A stretch of DNA of 10,129 bases. It comes from an uncultured Collinsella sp. (GTDB lineage Bacteria > Actinomycetota > Coriobacteriia > Coriobacteriales > Coriobacteriaceae). Made by a program: the position numbers and the translations under genes. Shown in pieces: positions 1 to 7,185 of this stretch. The notes beneath the pieces are model-generated. The model did not search any database, was not told the DNA's origin, and saw only the letters and a list, made by a program, of their open reading frames with translations. Positions within the stretch are counted from its first letter, which is position 1. Each line of letters opens with the position of its first letter. Location: the NCBI GenBank assembly GCA_902492825.1, contig CABUMZ010000071.1, forward strand, positions 1 through 10,129, read 5' to 3'.

Positions 1-945
1 ATACGTCTCGCAGAAGTAGCGCGAGCAGCAGCTGATGAGGCCAATGCACACGTTCATGCAGGCGAGGAAGAAAATCGCAAAGACCACAACCGTACCGGCA
101 AGGCCAAAGTGCATGGAGGCCGAACGGGCAAGGATAGCGGCGCCGTTGGTGGCGTCGGGCATCACGGTGCCGAGCTGCATACCGGCAAGGCCCAAGCCGC
201 AGTAGATGATGGCCATGAGCACGCCGGCGATCACACCGGAACGCGAAATCTCGAAGGCTACGCGCTTGTCATCGGTAACACCCAGCTCGTGGATGGTCTC
301 GGCGATGATGATGCCGAAGGCGAGCGACGCGAGCAGGTCCATGGTCTGGTAGCCGGTCAGAAAGCCCTGCACGGCAGCACCGGCATTGTAGGGAGCCTGC
401 GGCGCGGAAGCGGGACCCAGCGGCGAGATCACGGCAGCACCCACGACCAGCACGATGAGCGCGATAAGCGCAGGGCCCGTAATGCGACCAAGTACGCGCG
501 TGATGACACCCGGGCGCAGCGTGAGCGCAAACGCGACCACGAAGAACCCGATGGCAAAGACCAGGCGAGCCGTGCCGAGCGAAACGCCCTCGGGCAGCAG
601 CGGCACCAGCATCTCGAAGGCCGTGGAGCTCGTGCGCGGAATGGCCAGGCACGGGCCGATGGCCAGATACACCGCCGCGACAAAGAACTCACCAAACTTG
701 GGGTGCACGCGGCCGGCAAGCTCGCGCGCCGTTCCGGCAAGCGCGACGGCAATAAATCCCATGACGGGCAGGCCGATGGCGGCAATCAGAAAGCCGAGCA
801 TGGCGACCGGCGTGGCAGAGCCTGCCTGCAGCGCCAGCAGCGGCGGAATAATAAGGTTGCCGGCGCCAAAGAGCATCGAGAACAGGGCGATGCCGACGGT
901 GACGACATGGTCGGAGCGCAAACCGCGCGGAGCGGATGAGGCCAT
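1..945 (-). CDS. brnQ: Branched-chain amino acid carrier, BrnQ/LIVCS family (3' end outside window)
   Basis: This is a membrane symporter for leucine, isoleucine and valine (LIVCS family), probably driven by Na+ or H+. The frame is open from the ATG at 945 to the window edge, giving 315 residues against a usual length of about 430-450, so the C-terminal quarter is missing. The family signature is near the N-terminus: LFSMLFGAGNLIIPPLL at about residues 20-36. Repeated long hydrophobic stretches follow (for example MLGFLIAAIGLPVMGFIAVA, and near the visible end TVVVFAIFFLACMNVCIGLI). The start is supported by AAAGGTGG about 6 bases upstream. The last visible residues are CSRYFCETY. The gene lies directly after a terminator, so it is probably not a functional part of the selenium operon. 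The family call is strong; substrate preference among branched-chain amino acids is inferred. Confidence 0.93.
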   Translation of the reverse strand, partial: MASSAPRGLRSDHVVTVGIALFSMLFGAGNLIIPPLLALQAGSATPVAMLGFLIAAIGLPVMGFIAVALAGTARELAGRVHPKFGEFFVAAVYLAIGPCLAIPRTSSTAFEMLVPLLPEGVSLGTARLVFAIGFFVVAFALTLRPGVITRVLGRITGPALIALIVLVVGAAVISPLGPASAPQAPYNAGAAVQGFLTGYQTMDLLASLAFGIIIAETIHELGVTDDKRVAFEISRSGVIAGVLMAIIYCGLGLAGMQLGTVMPDATNGAAILARSASMHFGLAGTVVVFAIFFLACMNVCIGLISCCSRYFCETY

Positions 946-964
946 AGGACCACCTTTCGGGTCG

Positions 965-999
965 AAACAAAAACGGGACGGGCAAAAACACCCGTCCCG
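965..999 (-). terminator. Rho-independent terminator after the cysteine desulfurase gene
   Basis: On the minus strand a perfect 9-bp stem (CGGGACGGG / CCCGTCCCG, 991-999 with 974-982) encloses an 8-base loop and is followed by TTTTTGTTT (973-965). There is no T tract on the plus-strand side, so it is directional. It starts 23 bases after the desulfurase stop codon and ends about 20 bases before the brnQ start, closing the long operon. Confidence 0.9.
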
Positions 1000-1022
1000 C
1001 AAGTATAAACGGTCTAGCAGCT

Positions 1023-2162
1023 TTAGCAGGCTAAATCGCGCAAAGCGTCAATCGCGGTGTCGACTTCCTCTTCCGTGTTGAAATACCCAAACGAGAAGCG
1101 AACGACACCCTGGCGCTCGGTCCCGAGCGCGCGGTGCATGAGCGGAGCGCAATGGGCGCCGGGGCGCGTCGCAATCCCCCACCCCTGCATGAGCACGTCC
1201 GAGATCTCGGCAGAGTCGATATCACCCACGTTGAGTGAAACGATCGCCGAGCGCACGGGCTGGTCAAACGCACCGTAGAGCGCAATGCCGGGAATTTCGC
1301 GCACACCGGCAAGGAAGCGATCAGCGAGCGCACGCTCGTGGGCAGCAATCGCCTCGACCCCGCCTTGCGCCTCGATAAAGTCGAGACCTGCGGAAAGGCC
1401 CGCGATGCCGTGACCGTTGAGCGTACCCGCCTCAAGGCGCGTGGGCCACTCAAGCGGCTGCAACGCATCGAAGCTGTGCACGCCCGTGCCGCCCATGGCC
1501 CACGGAGCCACGTCAACGCCCTCCGCCACGGCCAGGCCGCCGGTCCCCTGCGGACCCATGAGCCCCTTGTGGCCGGTAAAGCACACGACGTCGAGGCCCA
1601 TAGCCTGCATATCGACATACATCGCGCCGGCAGACTGCGAGGCGTCGACGATCGCAAGCGCGCCTGCCGCATGGGCCATGGCGGCCACGCGCGCAATGTC
1701 GACCTCATTGCCGGTCACATTGGAGGCGTGCGTCACCACCACGGCACGCGTGCCCGGCGTGACCAGCTGCTCGAGCTCGTCATAATCGAGAACGCCGTCC
1801 GCGTCGCAGCCAGCATGCTCAACGGTCACACCCCGCTTCGCCGCCAGGCGGTTGAGCGGACGCAGCACGGAGTTGTGCTCGAGCACCGTCGTGACCACGC
1901 GGTCGCCGGGGCGCACCACGCCACAGATGGCGGTGTTGAGCGCCGCGGTGGAGTTGGGCGTAAAGCACACACGGTCAGCCCGCGGGCAGCCCAACAGGCG
2001 CGCAAGCTTGGCGCGACAACCGTGGATGGTACGCGCCGCGTCGAGCGCGCCCGACGTCGCACCGCGTCCGGCATTGCCGAGCGAGCACATCGCCTGCACC
2101 ACGGCATCGATGACCGTCTGCGGCTTGTGCATGGTCGTCGCTGCGTTATCCAGGTAGATCAT
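1023..2162 (-). CDS. Cysteine desulfurase / selenocysteine lyase-like class V aminotransferase of the selenium operon
   Basis: This is a 379-residue PLP enzyme that probably releases S or Se from (seleno)cysteine as an enzyme-bound persulfide or selenide. Visible active-site features are His96 (LEHNS, stacks on PLP), Asp173 and Gln176 (VDASQS), the Schiff-base lysine Lys199 (FTGHKG) and the catalytic Cys338 in RPGAHCAP. The N-terminus is short, beginning at MIYLDNAATT, as in the desulfurase subfamily often found beside yedF and selD. I chose the ATG at 2162 because it overlaps the previous stop as ATGA and has GGGAGGT upstream. The GTG at 2177 would use up that ribosome site. The protein ends in Cys379, a free C-terminal thiol. 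Fold and PLP role are secure; whether the donor is cysteine, selenocysteine or both cannot be told from sequence. Confidence 0.92.
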   Translation of the reverse strand: MIYLDNAATTMHKPQTVIDAVVQAMCSLGNAGRGATSGALDAARTIHGCRAKLARLLGCPRADRVCFTPNSTAALNTAICGVVRPGDRVVTTVLEHNSVLRPLNRLAAKRGVTVEHAGCDADGVLDYDELEQLVTPGTRAVVVTHASNVTGNEVDIARVAAMAHAAGALAIVDASQSAGAMYVDMQAMGLDVVCFTGHKGLMGPQGTGGLAVAEGVDVAPWAMGGTGVHSFDALQPLEWPTRLEAGTLNGHGIAGLSAGLDFIEAQGGVEAIAAHERALADRFLAGVREIPGIALYGAFDQPVRSAIVSLNVGDIDSAEISDVLMQGWGIATRPGAHCAPLMHRALGTERQGVVRFSFGYFNTEEEVDTAIDALRDLAC

Positions 2163-2410
2163 CGCACGACCTCCCACATATCAATCACGGTATAGCCCTC
2201 GGTAGGAACGCCCGCCGCGGCGAGTTCGCCGCGCAGCAGCTCCTCATCGGCAGGCAACGCCTTCCACGCCAGACCGCAGCCGGCAGCGACCTCCCCGGGC
2301 ACGGGAATCGTGCGCCCGGGAAGGCCGCGCTCGATGCATAGGGTCTCGCACCCCATGGCGGCCGCCGTGGTAGGAAACGTGATGACAAGCGCCGGGCGCT
2401 TCTCCCTCAT
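2159..2410 (-). CDS. Small Se/S-carrier-like protein (DUF3343 family)
   Basis: This 83-residue cytosolic protein matches the DUF3343 / putative Se-S carrier type. It has a beta strand near the start (PALVITFP), then Cys21 and Cys25 (GCETLC), then the hallmark segment PVPGEVAAGCGLAWK with Cys45. Families of this kind occur next to selD, yedF and desulfurase genes, and the Cys45 thiol is the likely chalcogen-carrying residue (inference). The start is the ATG at 2410, with GGAG five bases upstream. A TTG at 2425 is in frame but has no comparable ribosome site. The stop overlaps the desulfurase start by four bases (ATGA), suggesting translational coupling and a shared transfer step. Function is by family and context only. 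Confidence 0.85.
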   Translation of the reverse strand: MREKRPALVITFPTTAAAMGCETLCIERGLPGRTIPVPGEVAAGCGLAWKALPADEELLRGELAAAGVPTEGYTVIDMWEVVR

Positions 2411-2429
2411 GGCAACTCCAACCAATACG

Positions 2430-3056
2430 CTACGGGCGCACGACGCGCACGGCCTGCTCCATCTTCTCCACGATCACGTACATGTTGGTGACCTCGCCCA
2501 CCGCGAGCTGGTCTTTAATGCCATAGTGATCCAGGCAGGTGCCGCAGGTGAGAATCTCGACACCCTGCTCCGCCAGGCCCTTCAGGTCGTCGAGCACCGG
2601 CGAGCCCTCGACGGTGAGCTTGGCGCCGCCGTTATAGAACAGCATGGTCGCGGGCAGCTCCTCCTGCTGCGTCACGGCAAAGATAAACGCCTTCATGAGC
2701 TTGTGGCCCAGCTCGTCGTCGCCGCGACCCATGCAGTCGGTGTAGACGGAAATGACGAGCTTGCCCTTGCCGGCGCTGGCATCACAGAAGGCAGCGCCAT
2801 CCTGCTCGGGATCAGCCACGGCAACGGCGCCAGAGGTCGCCACGGTCACGTGCCACTCGGCGTCAGAAACCTTCTCGACCGAGGCCGTGCAGCCCTTCTC
2901 CTGCGCCATCTTGGAAATGTTCTTGACGGCGGTCTCGTTGTCGACCGAGGTCACGACGGCGCCCTCGCCATCGAGCTGCTTCAGGGCTTTGAGCGTCTTG
3001 ACGACGGGCAGCGGGCAGGCATCGCCCATGGCATTGACTTCAATTTTGGTAGACAT
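2430..3056 (-). CDS. yedF: Selenium metabolism protein YedF (TusA-like plus DsrE-like domains)
   Basis: This 208-residue two-domain protein probably shuttles selenium or sulfur between the desulfurase and SelD. Residues 3-72 form a TusA/SirA-like domain with the classic CPxP motif (DACPLPVVKTLKAL, Cys14). Residues about 98-205 form a DsrE-like domain with Cys108 (YTDCMGRGDDELGHKLMKAF) and the paired Cys171/Cys174 (ILTCGTCLDHYG). Cys56 and Cys91 are additional. The order TusA then DsrE is the YedF arrangement, and that family is found alongside selD. The start at 3056 has AAAGGAAAAG just upstream. It lies 53 bases after selD and 19 bases before the DUF3343 start. The identification is firm; the exact transfer chemistry of YedF is inferred. 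Confidence 0.93.
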   Translation of the reverse strand: MSTKIEVNAMGDACPLPVVKTLKALKQLDGEGAVVTSVDNETAVKNISKMAQEKGCTASVEKVSDAEWHVTVATSGAVAVADPEQDGAAFCDASAGKGKLVISVYTDCMGRGDDELGHKLMKAFIFAVTQQEELPATMLFYNGGAKLTVEGSPVLDDLKGLAEQGVEILTCGTCLDHYGIKDQLAVGEVTNMYVIVEKMEQAVRVVRP

Positions 3057-3109
3057 AGCTTTTCCTTTCGAATGTGACCGCCCCAGAATGCGAGCGGCCG
3101 ATTTTACGG

Positions 3110-4165
3110 TTACAACGAGCGCACAACGCGAACGGCGGGGCCGCCCGGCACCGCCTCGTACACGCGCCCGACAACGGCGGCGATGCGCCCCTCGGCATCC
3201 AGGCGGCGCGCAAGCTCATCCACATCGGCAGTAGGCGCCGCGATGAGTAGGCCGCCCGAGGTCTGCGGATCGTACAGCGCATCCAGCATGCCCGGCTCCA
3301 GGTCCTCGTCGGCAGCCACACGCGGGCCAAAGAAGTCCAGGTTGCGGTAGGAGCCCGCGGGGATAATGCCCAAACGCGCCATGTCAAGCACTTGATCAAA
3401 GAGCGGCACCGCCCCCGACGCAAGCTCAATCTGCACGCCCGAGCCCTCGGCCATCTCGCATGCGTGCCCGATCAGGCCAAAGCCCGTAATGTCGGTGCAT
3501 CCGTGAAGCTCGAGTCCCTCGGCCAGACGAATCGGGGCCTCGTTGAGGGTGCGCATCGAGTCAAACATGGCTGCGGCCTCGTCCTGCTCGATGAGCTCGC
3601 CCTTAATGGCCGTAGTGATGATGCCCGAGCCGATCGCCTTGGTCAGTAGCAGAACATCGCCCACGTGCGCGCCGCTGTTGGCGAGCATGCGGTCGAGTGG
3701 CACAAAACCGCTCACGGACAGGCCGTACTTGGGCTCGTCGTCGTTGATGGTGTGACCGCCCGCGATGGAGCAACACGCCTCGACGCACTTGTCGGCGCCG
3801 CCCGCCAGAATCTGGCCGGCAACCTCAACGCCCAGGCAACTGGGTATGCAAAGCAGGTTCATGGCATGGCTCGGCCGCCCGCCCATGGCGTAGATGTCCG
3901 ACAGCGAGTTGGCCGCGGCAATCTGGCCAAATAGAAACGGGTCGTCGACCATCGGCGGGAAGAAGTCGATGGACTGCACGAGACCCAAGTTATCGCCAAT
4001 GCGAAAGACGCTCGCATCGTCGGAGGTATCGAACCCCACGAGCAGGTTGTCGTTATGCACATTGGGTAAGTCGCCCAGGACCTGGGCGAGGGCTCCGGGA
4101 GCCAACTTAGCGGCTCAACCGCTCGCGGCAGTCATAGACGTGAGCTTCATGGTGTCCTTAGCCAT
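3110..4165 (-). CDS. selD: Selenophosphate synthetase SelD, selenocysteine-containing (UGA at codon 17 read through)
   Basis: SelD makes selenophosphate from selenide and ATP. Starting at the ATG at 4165, the frame reads MAKDTMKLTSMTAASG, then an in-frame TGA, then AAKLAPGALAQ and a complete SelD, 351 residues counting the UGA as selenocysteine. The UGA is residue 17, and Lys20 follows three places later, which is the spacing of Cys17 and Lys20 in E. coli SelD. Other family motifs are DTSDDASVF (about 46-54), SIDFFPPMVDDPFLFGQIAA (65-84), SLSDIYAMGGRP (87-98), SIAGGHT, TDITGFGLIGHA and DPQTSGGLL near the C-terminus. The start overlaps the glycosyltransferase stop by 8 bases (ATGGCTAA) and has GGAAGGGGG upstream. 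Conventional callers would start at the TTG at 4105 and lose the catalytic residue. Selenocysteine-type SelD is known in other organisms. Confidence 0.96.
4071..4089 (-). promoter_or_regulatory. Candidate bacterial SECIS hairpin in selD
   Basis: On the minus strand TCGCCCAG-GTC-CTGGGCGA forms a perfect 8-bp stem with a 3-base apical loop beginning with G. The apical loop starts 34 bases after the UGA, within the distance range reported for bacterial SECIS elements (roughly 16-37), and a G at the start of the loop is the expected SelB-contact feature. A second, smaller stem (GGCTC-CCG-GAGCC) lies closer to the UGA but has a C-leading loop and looks less suitable. Confidence 0.75.
4115..4117 (-). 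other. In-frame UGA selenocysteine codon (Sec17 of SelD)
   Basis: This TGA triplet lies in the selD frame between SG and AAK. It sits at the catalytic position occupied by cysteine in other SelD proteins, and the conserved domain continues unbroken on both sides. There is no frameshift, and the next codons resume SelD homology at once, so recoding fits better than a nonsense mutation. Confidence 0.93.
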
Positions 4166-5375
4166 ACGAACCCCCTTCCAACAAATCAACGACTTTAAGT
4201 ATACGCGCCATGCACGCTTCCCAAGAGACCGCCGACGGCTCGAACGTCGAACGCGGCGCCGCAAGCGCCTGCGCGATAGCGTCTGCCAGCGCGCGCTCAA
4301 ACAACGGAAGGTCGGCCGCCACGGGCGTGTCGACATCCGTCATACGCGGCGATGCCACCCACGTCACGGGAGCACCGGGAAGCATCGCCTCCATCCAGGG
4401 ACGAACGCCGGGCAAATCGGTCGCCACAACTTTGCAACCGCACGCGAGGGCCTCGATCGTCACGAGCGGCAGACCCTCGTAAAACGAAGGCAGCACAAAG
4501 ACGTCGGAACTGCGGTAGGCACGCACGAGCTCATCGCTATCCAAGCGCCCCGCCAGCGTCACCGGCACATCCGAGGCCGCGGTCAAGCGCTCGATACGCG
4601 CGTACTCGGCATCGTCCCCGCGGCCGCCCACAAGTACCAAGCCAGATGGGCGGACGTCATCGTCAATCGGCAATGACACGGCTCGAACCAGCGACTCGAC
4701 GCCCTTTTTAAAGCAAATCTTGCCCACGTACACAAGCGATCCCGGCTGCCTCGCCACGCTCGCGTCGCGGCAGAAGACGCGATGGTCGTAGCCCGTCCCA
4801 ATCACGTGGATGCGATCGACATCGACGCCGCACACCAGGCCAATCTGCTCAGCCTGCTCAGCATGGAGCGCAAAGACGGCATCGAGCCGACGAACCGCAC
4901 TTACGATGCGATCGCGCTCGAGCGCATGCGAACGCAGCTGGCGCAGGTCGGTCGAATGACACACGGCAACAACCGGCACGCCCCGGACGCACTCGCGCGC
5001 CAATGCGGTCACCAGATACAGGTGGTGACAGAGCACCAGATCGGGCCGAAACTCAGCCACCGCCCGATCGATAGCAGCAGCAAATGCCCGCTCAAATGCC
5101 CTGAGCATCGAAGGCGTCAGGTCACGATAGCGTGTAGAGGAATAGGGCATGACATCGGACATACCGCAGATGGGAAACGGCAGCTCGGGCGACTCGAACG
5201 GTACGGCAAACACGGCAGCACGCCGATCCAGCTCGCCTTGGGTATCACCCGGTGCCGCGCCGCAAAGCACGGCGGCGCGATGCCCCGTCTCGATCTGTTC
5301 GCGCACGAGCGCGGCAAGGTAGGTGCCGCTGCCGGTGCTATCTGGTTTTTGTGCCGAGATATTGAGGATGCGCAT
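4158..5375 (-). CDS. GT-B glycosyltransferase (GT4-like) translationally coupled to selD
   Basis: This 405-residue cytosolic protein has the two-domain GT-B layout. The N-terminal acceptor domain begins MRILNISAQK with the glycine-rich loop STGSGTYL (about 13-20). The C-terminal nucleotide-sugar domain begins near 211 (GSLVYVGKICFKKGVE). It carries the EX7E signature Glu300...Glu308 in FYEGLPLVTIEALACG, typical of retaining family 4 enzymes. The start is the ATG at 5375, with AGGGG upstream and 14 bases after the activase stop. Upstream in-frame codons have no family similarity. The stop overlaps the selD start by 8 bases. Its sugar donor and acceptor are unknown. Its position inside a selenium operon is unusual and invites comparison with SenB, the selenosugar synthase of selenoneine biosynthesis. 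The N-terminus does not clearly match SenB, however, and no SenA-like partner is in the window. Confidence 0.88.
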   Translation of the reverse strand: MRILNISAQKPDSTGSGTYLAALVREQIETGHRAAVLCGAAPGDTQGELDRRAAVFAVPFESPELPFPICGMSDVMPYSSTRYRDLTPSMLRAFERAFAAAIDRAVAEFRPDLVLCHHLYLVTALARECVRGVPVVAVCHSTDLRQLRSHALERDRIVSAVRRLDAVFALHAEQAEQIGLVCGVDVDRIHVIGTGYDHRVFCRDASVARQPGSLVYVGKICFKKGVESLVRAVSLPIDDDVRPSGLVLVGGRGDDAEYARIERLTAASDVPVTLAGRLDSDELVRAYRSSDVFVLPSFYEGLPLVTIEALACGCKVVATDLPGVRPWMEAMLPGAPVTWVASPRMTDVDTPVAADLPLFERALADAIAQALAAPRSTFEPSAVSWEACMARILKVVDLLEGGSYG

Positions 5376-5389
5376 GTCGCGGTACACCC

Positions 5390-6154
5390 CTAGGCCAAGG
5401 CGGCGGCGCGGACAGCCGCGCCAATCGCTCCGGCAAAGCGAGCCTGGGGCGAGGTGATCACCGGCGACCCCAGCAGCTCGCCCAACCGCTCCACCACGAA
5501 GGCGTTCTCGCACAGGCCACCGGTCAGGTAGTACGGGGCGCCCGCGGCCTGCCCGGCCATGGTCGCCACGCGCGAGACCACGCTGTCGATCACGCCGCGC
5601 GCAATGTTCTCGCGCGGCTCGCCACGACCGATCAGGCTGATGACCTCACTTTCGGCAAAGACCGTGCACATGCTGGAAATCTTGGTAGGCTCGCCGGTGC
5701 GGGCGAGGTCTGCCATCTGCTGCTGGGTAATGCCCAGGCGGTCGGCCATGATTTCCAAAAAGCGGCCTGTGCCGGCAGCACACTTGTCGTTCATGGCAAA
5801 TTTGGCCACGCGACCGCCTTTAAGCTGGATGACCTTGGTGTCCTGACCGCCCACGTCGATCACCGTGCCGTGATCGCCAAACAGGCGCACGGCACCGGTG
5901 CCGTGGCAGGTGATCTCGGTCACGACCTTGTGCGCATAGGGCGCGGCGACACGGCCGTAGCCAGTCGCGATCACGCGCACGTCGTCGACAGCCACGTCAT
6001 AGCCAGCCGCGGCAAGCTCACCGCGCAGACGCTCGGCCGCATCAACCGACGAATATCCCGTCGGCATCGCGCAAGTCCACGCAATGGCGCCATCCGTGTC
6101 CACCACCGCAGCCTTCGCGGCCGTCGAGCCTATGTCGATACCAATGCCAACCAC
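5390..6154 (-). CDS. ATP-dependent activase of the BadF/BadG/BcrA/BcrD family (YjiL / HgdC-like)
   Basis: This 254-residue ASKHA-fold ATPase uses ATP hydrolysis to push an electron into dehydratase-type or double-cubane partner proteins. Motifs include the phosphate loop GIDIGSTAAKAA (about 5-16), DVGGQDTK (100-107), and the two cysteines expected to hold the [4Fe-4S] cluster shared by a homodimer: Cys125 (MNDKCAAGTGRF) and Cys163 (SSMCTVFAESE). TGGLCENAF (about 211-219) and FAGAIGAAV close the ATPase core. I chose the GTG start at 6154 because AAGGAGG lies five bases upstream; longer versions have no site. Size and motifs resemble E. coli YjiL and the DCCP reductase. Its likely partners are the two dehydratase-like proteins encoded upstream at 7787-8950 and 9105-10129, separated from it by two genes. 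Confidence 0.93.
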   Translation of the reverse strand: MVGIGIDIGSTAAKAAVVDTDGAIAWTCAMPTGYSSVDAAERLRGELAAAGYDVAVDDVRVIATGYGRVAAPYAHKVVTEITCHGTGAVRLFGDHGTVIDVGGQDTKVIQLKGGRVAKFAMNDKCAAGTGRFLEIMADRLGITQQQMADLARTGEPTKISSMCTVFAESEVISLIGRGEPRENIARGVIDSVVSRVATMAGQAAGAPYYLTGGLCENAFVVERLGELLGSPVITSPQARFAGAIGAAVRAAALA

Positions 6155-6159
6155 GACAT

Positions 6160-6166
6160 CCTCCTT
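6160..6166 (-). promoter_or_regulatory. Ribosome binding site deciding the GTG start of the activase
   Basis: AAGGAGG lies five bases before the GTG at 6154. A nearby ATG within GGATGTC is out of frame with the ATPase, so the GTG is the best start. Confidence 0.85.
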
Positions 6167-6202
6167 CTTATGCAACGCGGGGACGCCCCTTTGCCACATT
6201 CG

Positions 6203-7117
6203 TTAGGCCTTCAAAAAAGCGAGATAGCACACGCAGGTATAGATCACCAGAATAGCCGCAATCACCGTCTCTACAAGCGCAACGGGAGCAAGCCACGGCA
6301 GCGGTGCCCCCATGTTCAAAAGACAGGAAGCCGTCATTTTGGATGCGATGGCGCTGATCACAAAGGGAAAGGTAAACGCCGCATAGCTGGGATAAAACGG
6401 AAGCGAGATGCAGCGGACCAGCTGAACCAAGGAGAACAGATAGATGACCGTCGCAACGGCAAACATCGCCAACAAAAAGGCGTGGTTCTTGGGCATAACG
6501 GATTGCACGTAACCAGCGAGACACAGGCTCATGGGCGCAGCGTAAATGCAGATAAGCGGTTTGGCGGGCTCTGGAACATTGGGCAGCTTGACATACCTCA
6601 TCGTCACCAGAACAAATAGCGCCACAAAGCTAACCAGGCCAAACCAGAATGCGACGGTGCCAATTGCCGTAGCTTCGTACACAGGCGCGGTAACCGCTGC
6701 GACCGCAATGCCAACGTACACAATGTAATAACTGGCAAAGACGGCTTGGAGCTTAATCTTTGCCACAAACTTAGCAGTGAAGAACACGATCAGCGCGACA
6801 TGAAGCGCATTCGCCACGACCCACACGACAAACGCCACATCCGGGGCACCAAGATACCCTTTGATATAGGTCGAAAGCAGCATGAGCGCCATCGAGAAAG
6901 TGCCCGAAACACTTGCCATAATCGGGTTCGTCATATCCTCGGCAAGCAGCTTGGGAAATGCGACCACCTTGATAATGAATAGCAGCAGGAACAGCGCCGA
7001 AACCACGCCGCAGACCATGCGCAGCGTCTCGGAATAACTCTGCAAAAGATTACCCAGGGCCGCACAACCTAACGCGACGCCGCAAATCGGAACAGGGATT
7101 TTCTTGATCTTATCCAT
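6203..7117 (-). CDS. TDT / TehA-SLAC1 family membrane transporter
   Basis: This 304-residue integral membrane protein is hydrophobic throughout. About ten membrane spans are expected for the family, which covers tellurite resistance protein TehA, C4-dicarboxylate carriers, sulfite exporters and anion channels. Supporting motifs are the N-terminal PVPICGVALGCAALGNLLQ (about 9-27) and the late-helix segment FYPSYAAFTFPFVISAIASK (241-260), which resembles the conserved FP region of TehA-type proteins. A short basic N-terminus (MDKIKK) precedes the first helix. The start at 7117 has AGGAAA about 12 bases upstream, slightly distant, partly inside a small GGTT/AACC hairpin. It lies between a redox protein and the activase in one transcript direction. 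The substrate is not readable from sequence; a chalcogen oxyanion or other small anion is a context-based guess. Confidence 0.85.
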   Translation of the reverse strand: MDKIKKIPVPICGVALGCAALGNLLQSYSETLRMVCGVVSALFLLLFIIKVVAFPKLLAEDMTNPIMASVSGTFSMALMLLSTYIKGYLGAPDVAFVVWVVANALHVALIVFFTAKFVAKIKLQAVFASYYIVYVGIAVAAVTAPVYEATAIGTVAFWFGLVSFVALFVLVTMRYVKLPNVPEPAKPLICIYAAPMSLCLAGYVQSVMPKNHAFLLAMFAVATVIYLFSLVQLVRCISLPFYPSYAAFTFPFVISAIASKMTASCLLNMGAPLPWLAPVALVETVIAAILVIYTCVCYLAFLKA

Positions 7118-7185
7118 ATAGATAGGTTTCCTAACCTCGTCGGCCTTCTTATGCCAGGTTCCGGCATCTCGCCGGACACCTGCTG

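Noticed and set aside
1002..1007. TATACT as the brnQ promoter -10 box
   Set aside because: No acceptable -35 at 16-18 bases, and the start site would fall inside the terminator stem.
109..1081. Overlapping plus-strand open frames opposite brnQ
   Set aside because: The minus-strand frame encodes an unmistakable BrnQ signature and has an SD. The plus frames run across the terminator and have no domain.
1338..2195. 285-residue plus-strand open frame opposite the desulfurase
   Set aside because: Rich in Arg, His and Ala as expected from the complementary strand of a high-GC gene; the minus-strand frame has all the PLP enzyme motifs.
4092..4104. Short GGCTC-CCG-GAGCC hairpin as the SECIS
   Set aside because: Only 5 bp, with a loop beginning CC rather than containing an early G. 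The 8-bp stem at 4071-4089 fits better, though both could form.
4115..4336. Separate short gene ending at the selD UGA
   Set aside because: Its last residues are simply the N-terminus of SelD before the selenocysteine codon, and the upstream part is out of frame with the glycosyltransferase gene.
7118..7185. Possible terminator between the redox protein and the TDT transporter
   Set aside because: A 6-bp TCCGGC/GCCGGA stem exists on the minus strand but no run of T follows, so it is unlikely to stop transcription.
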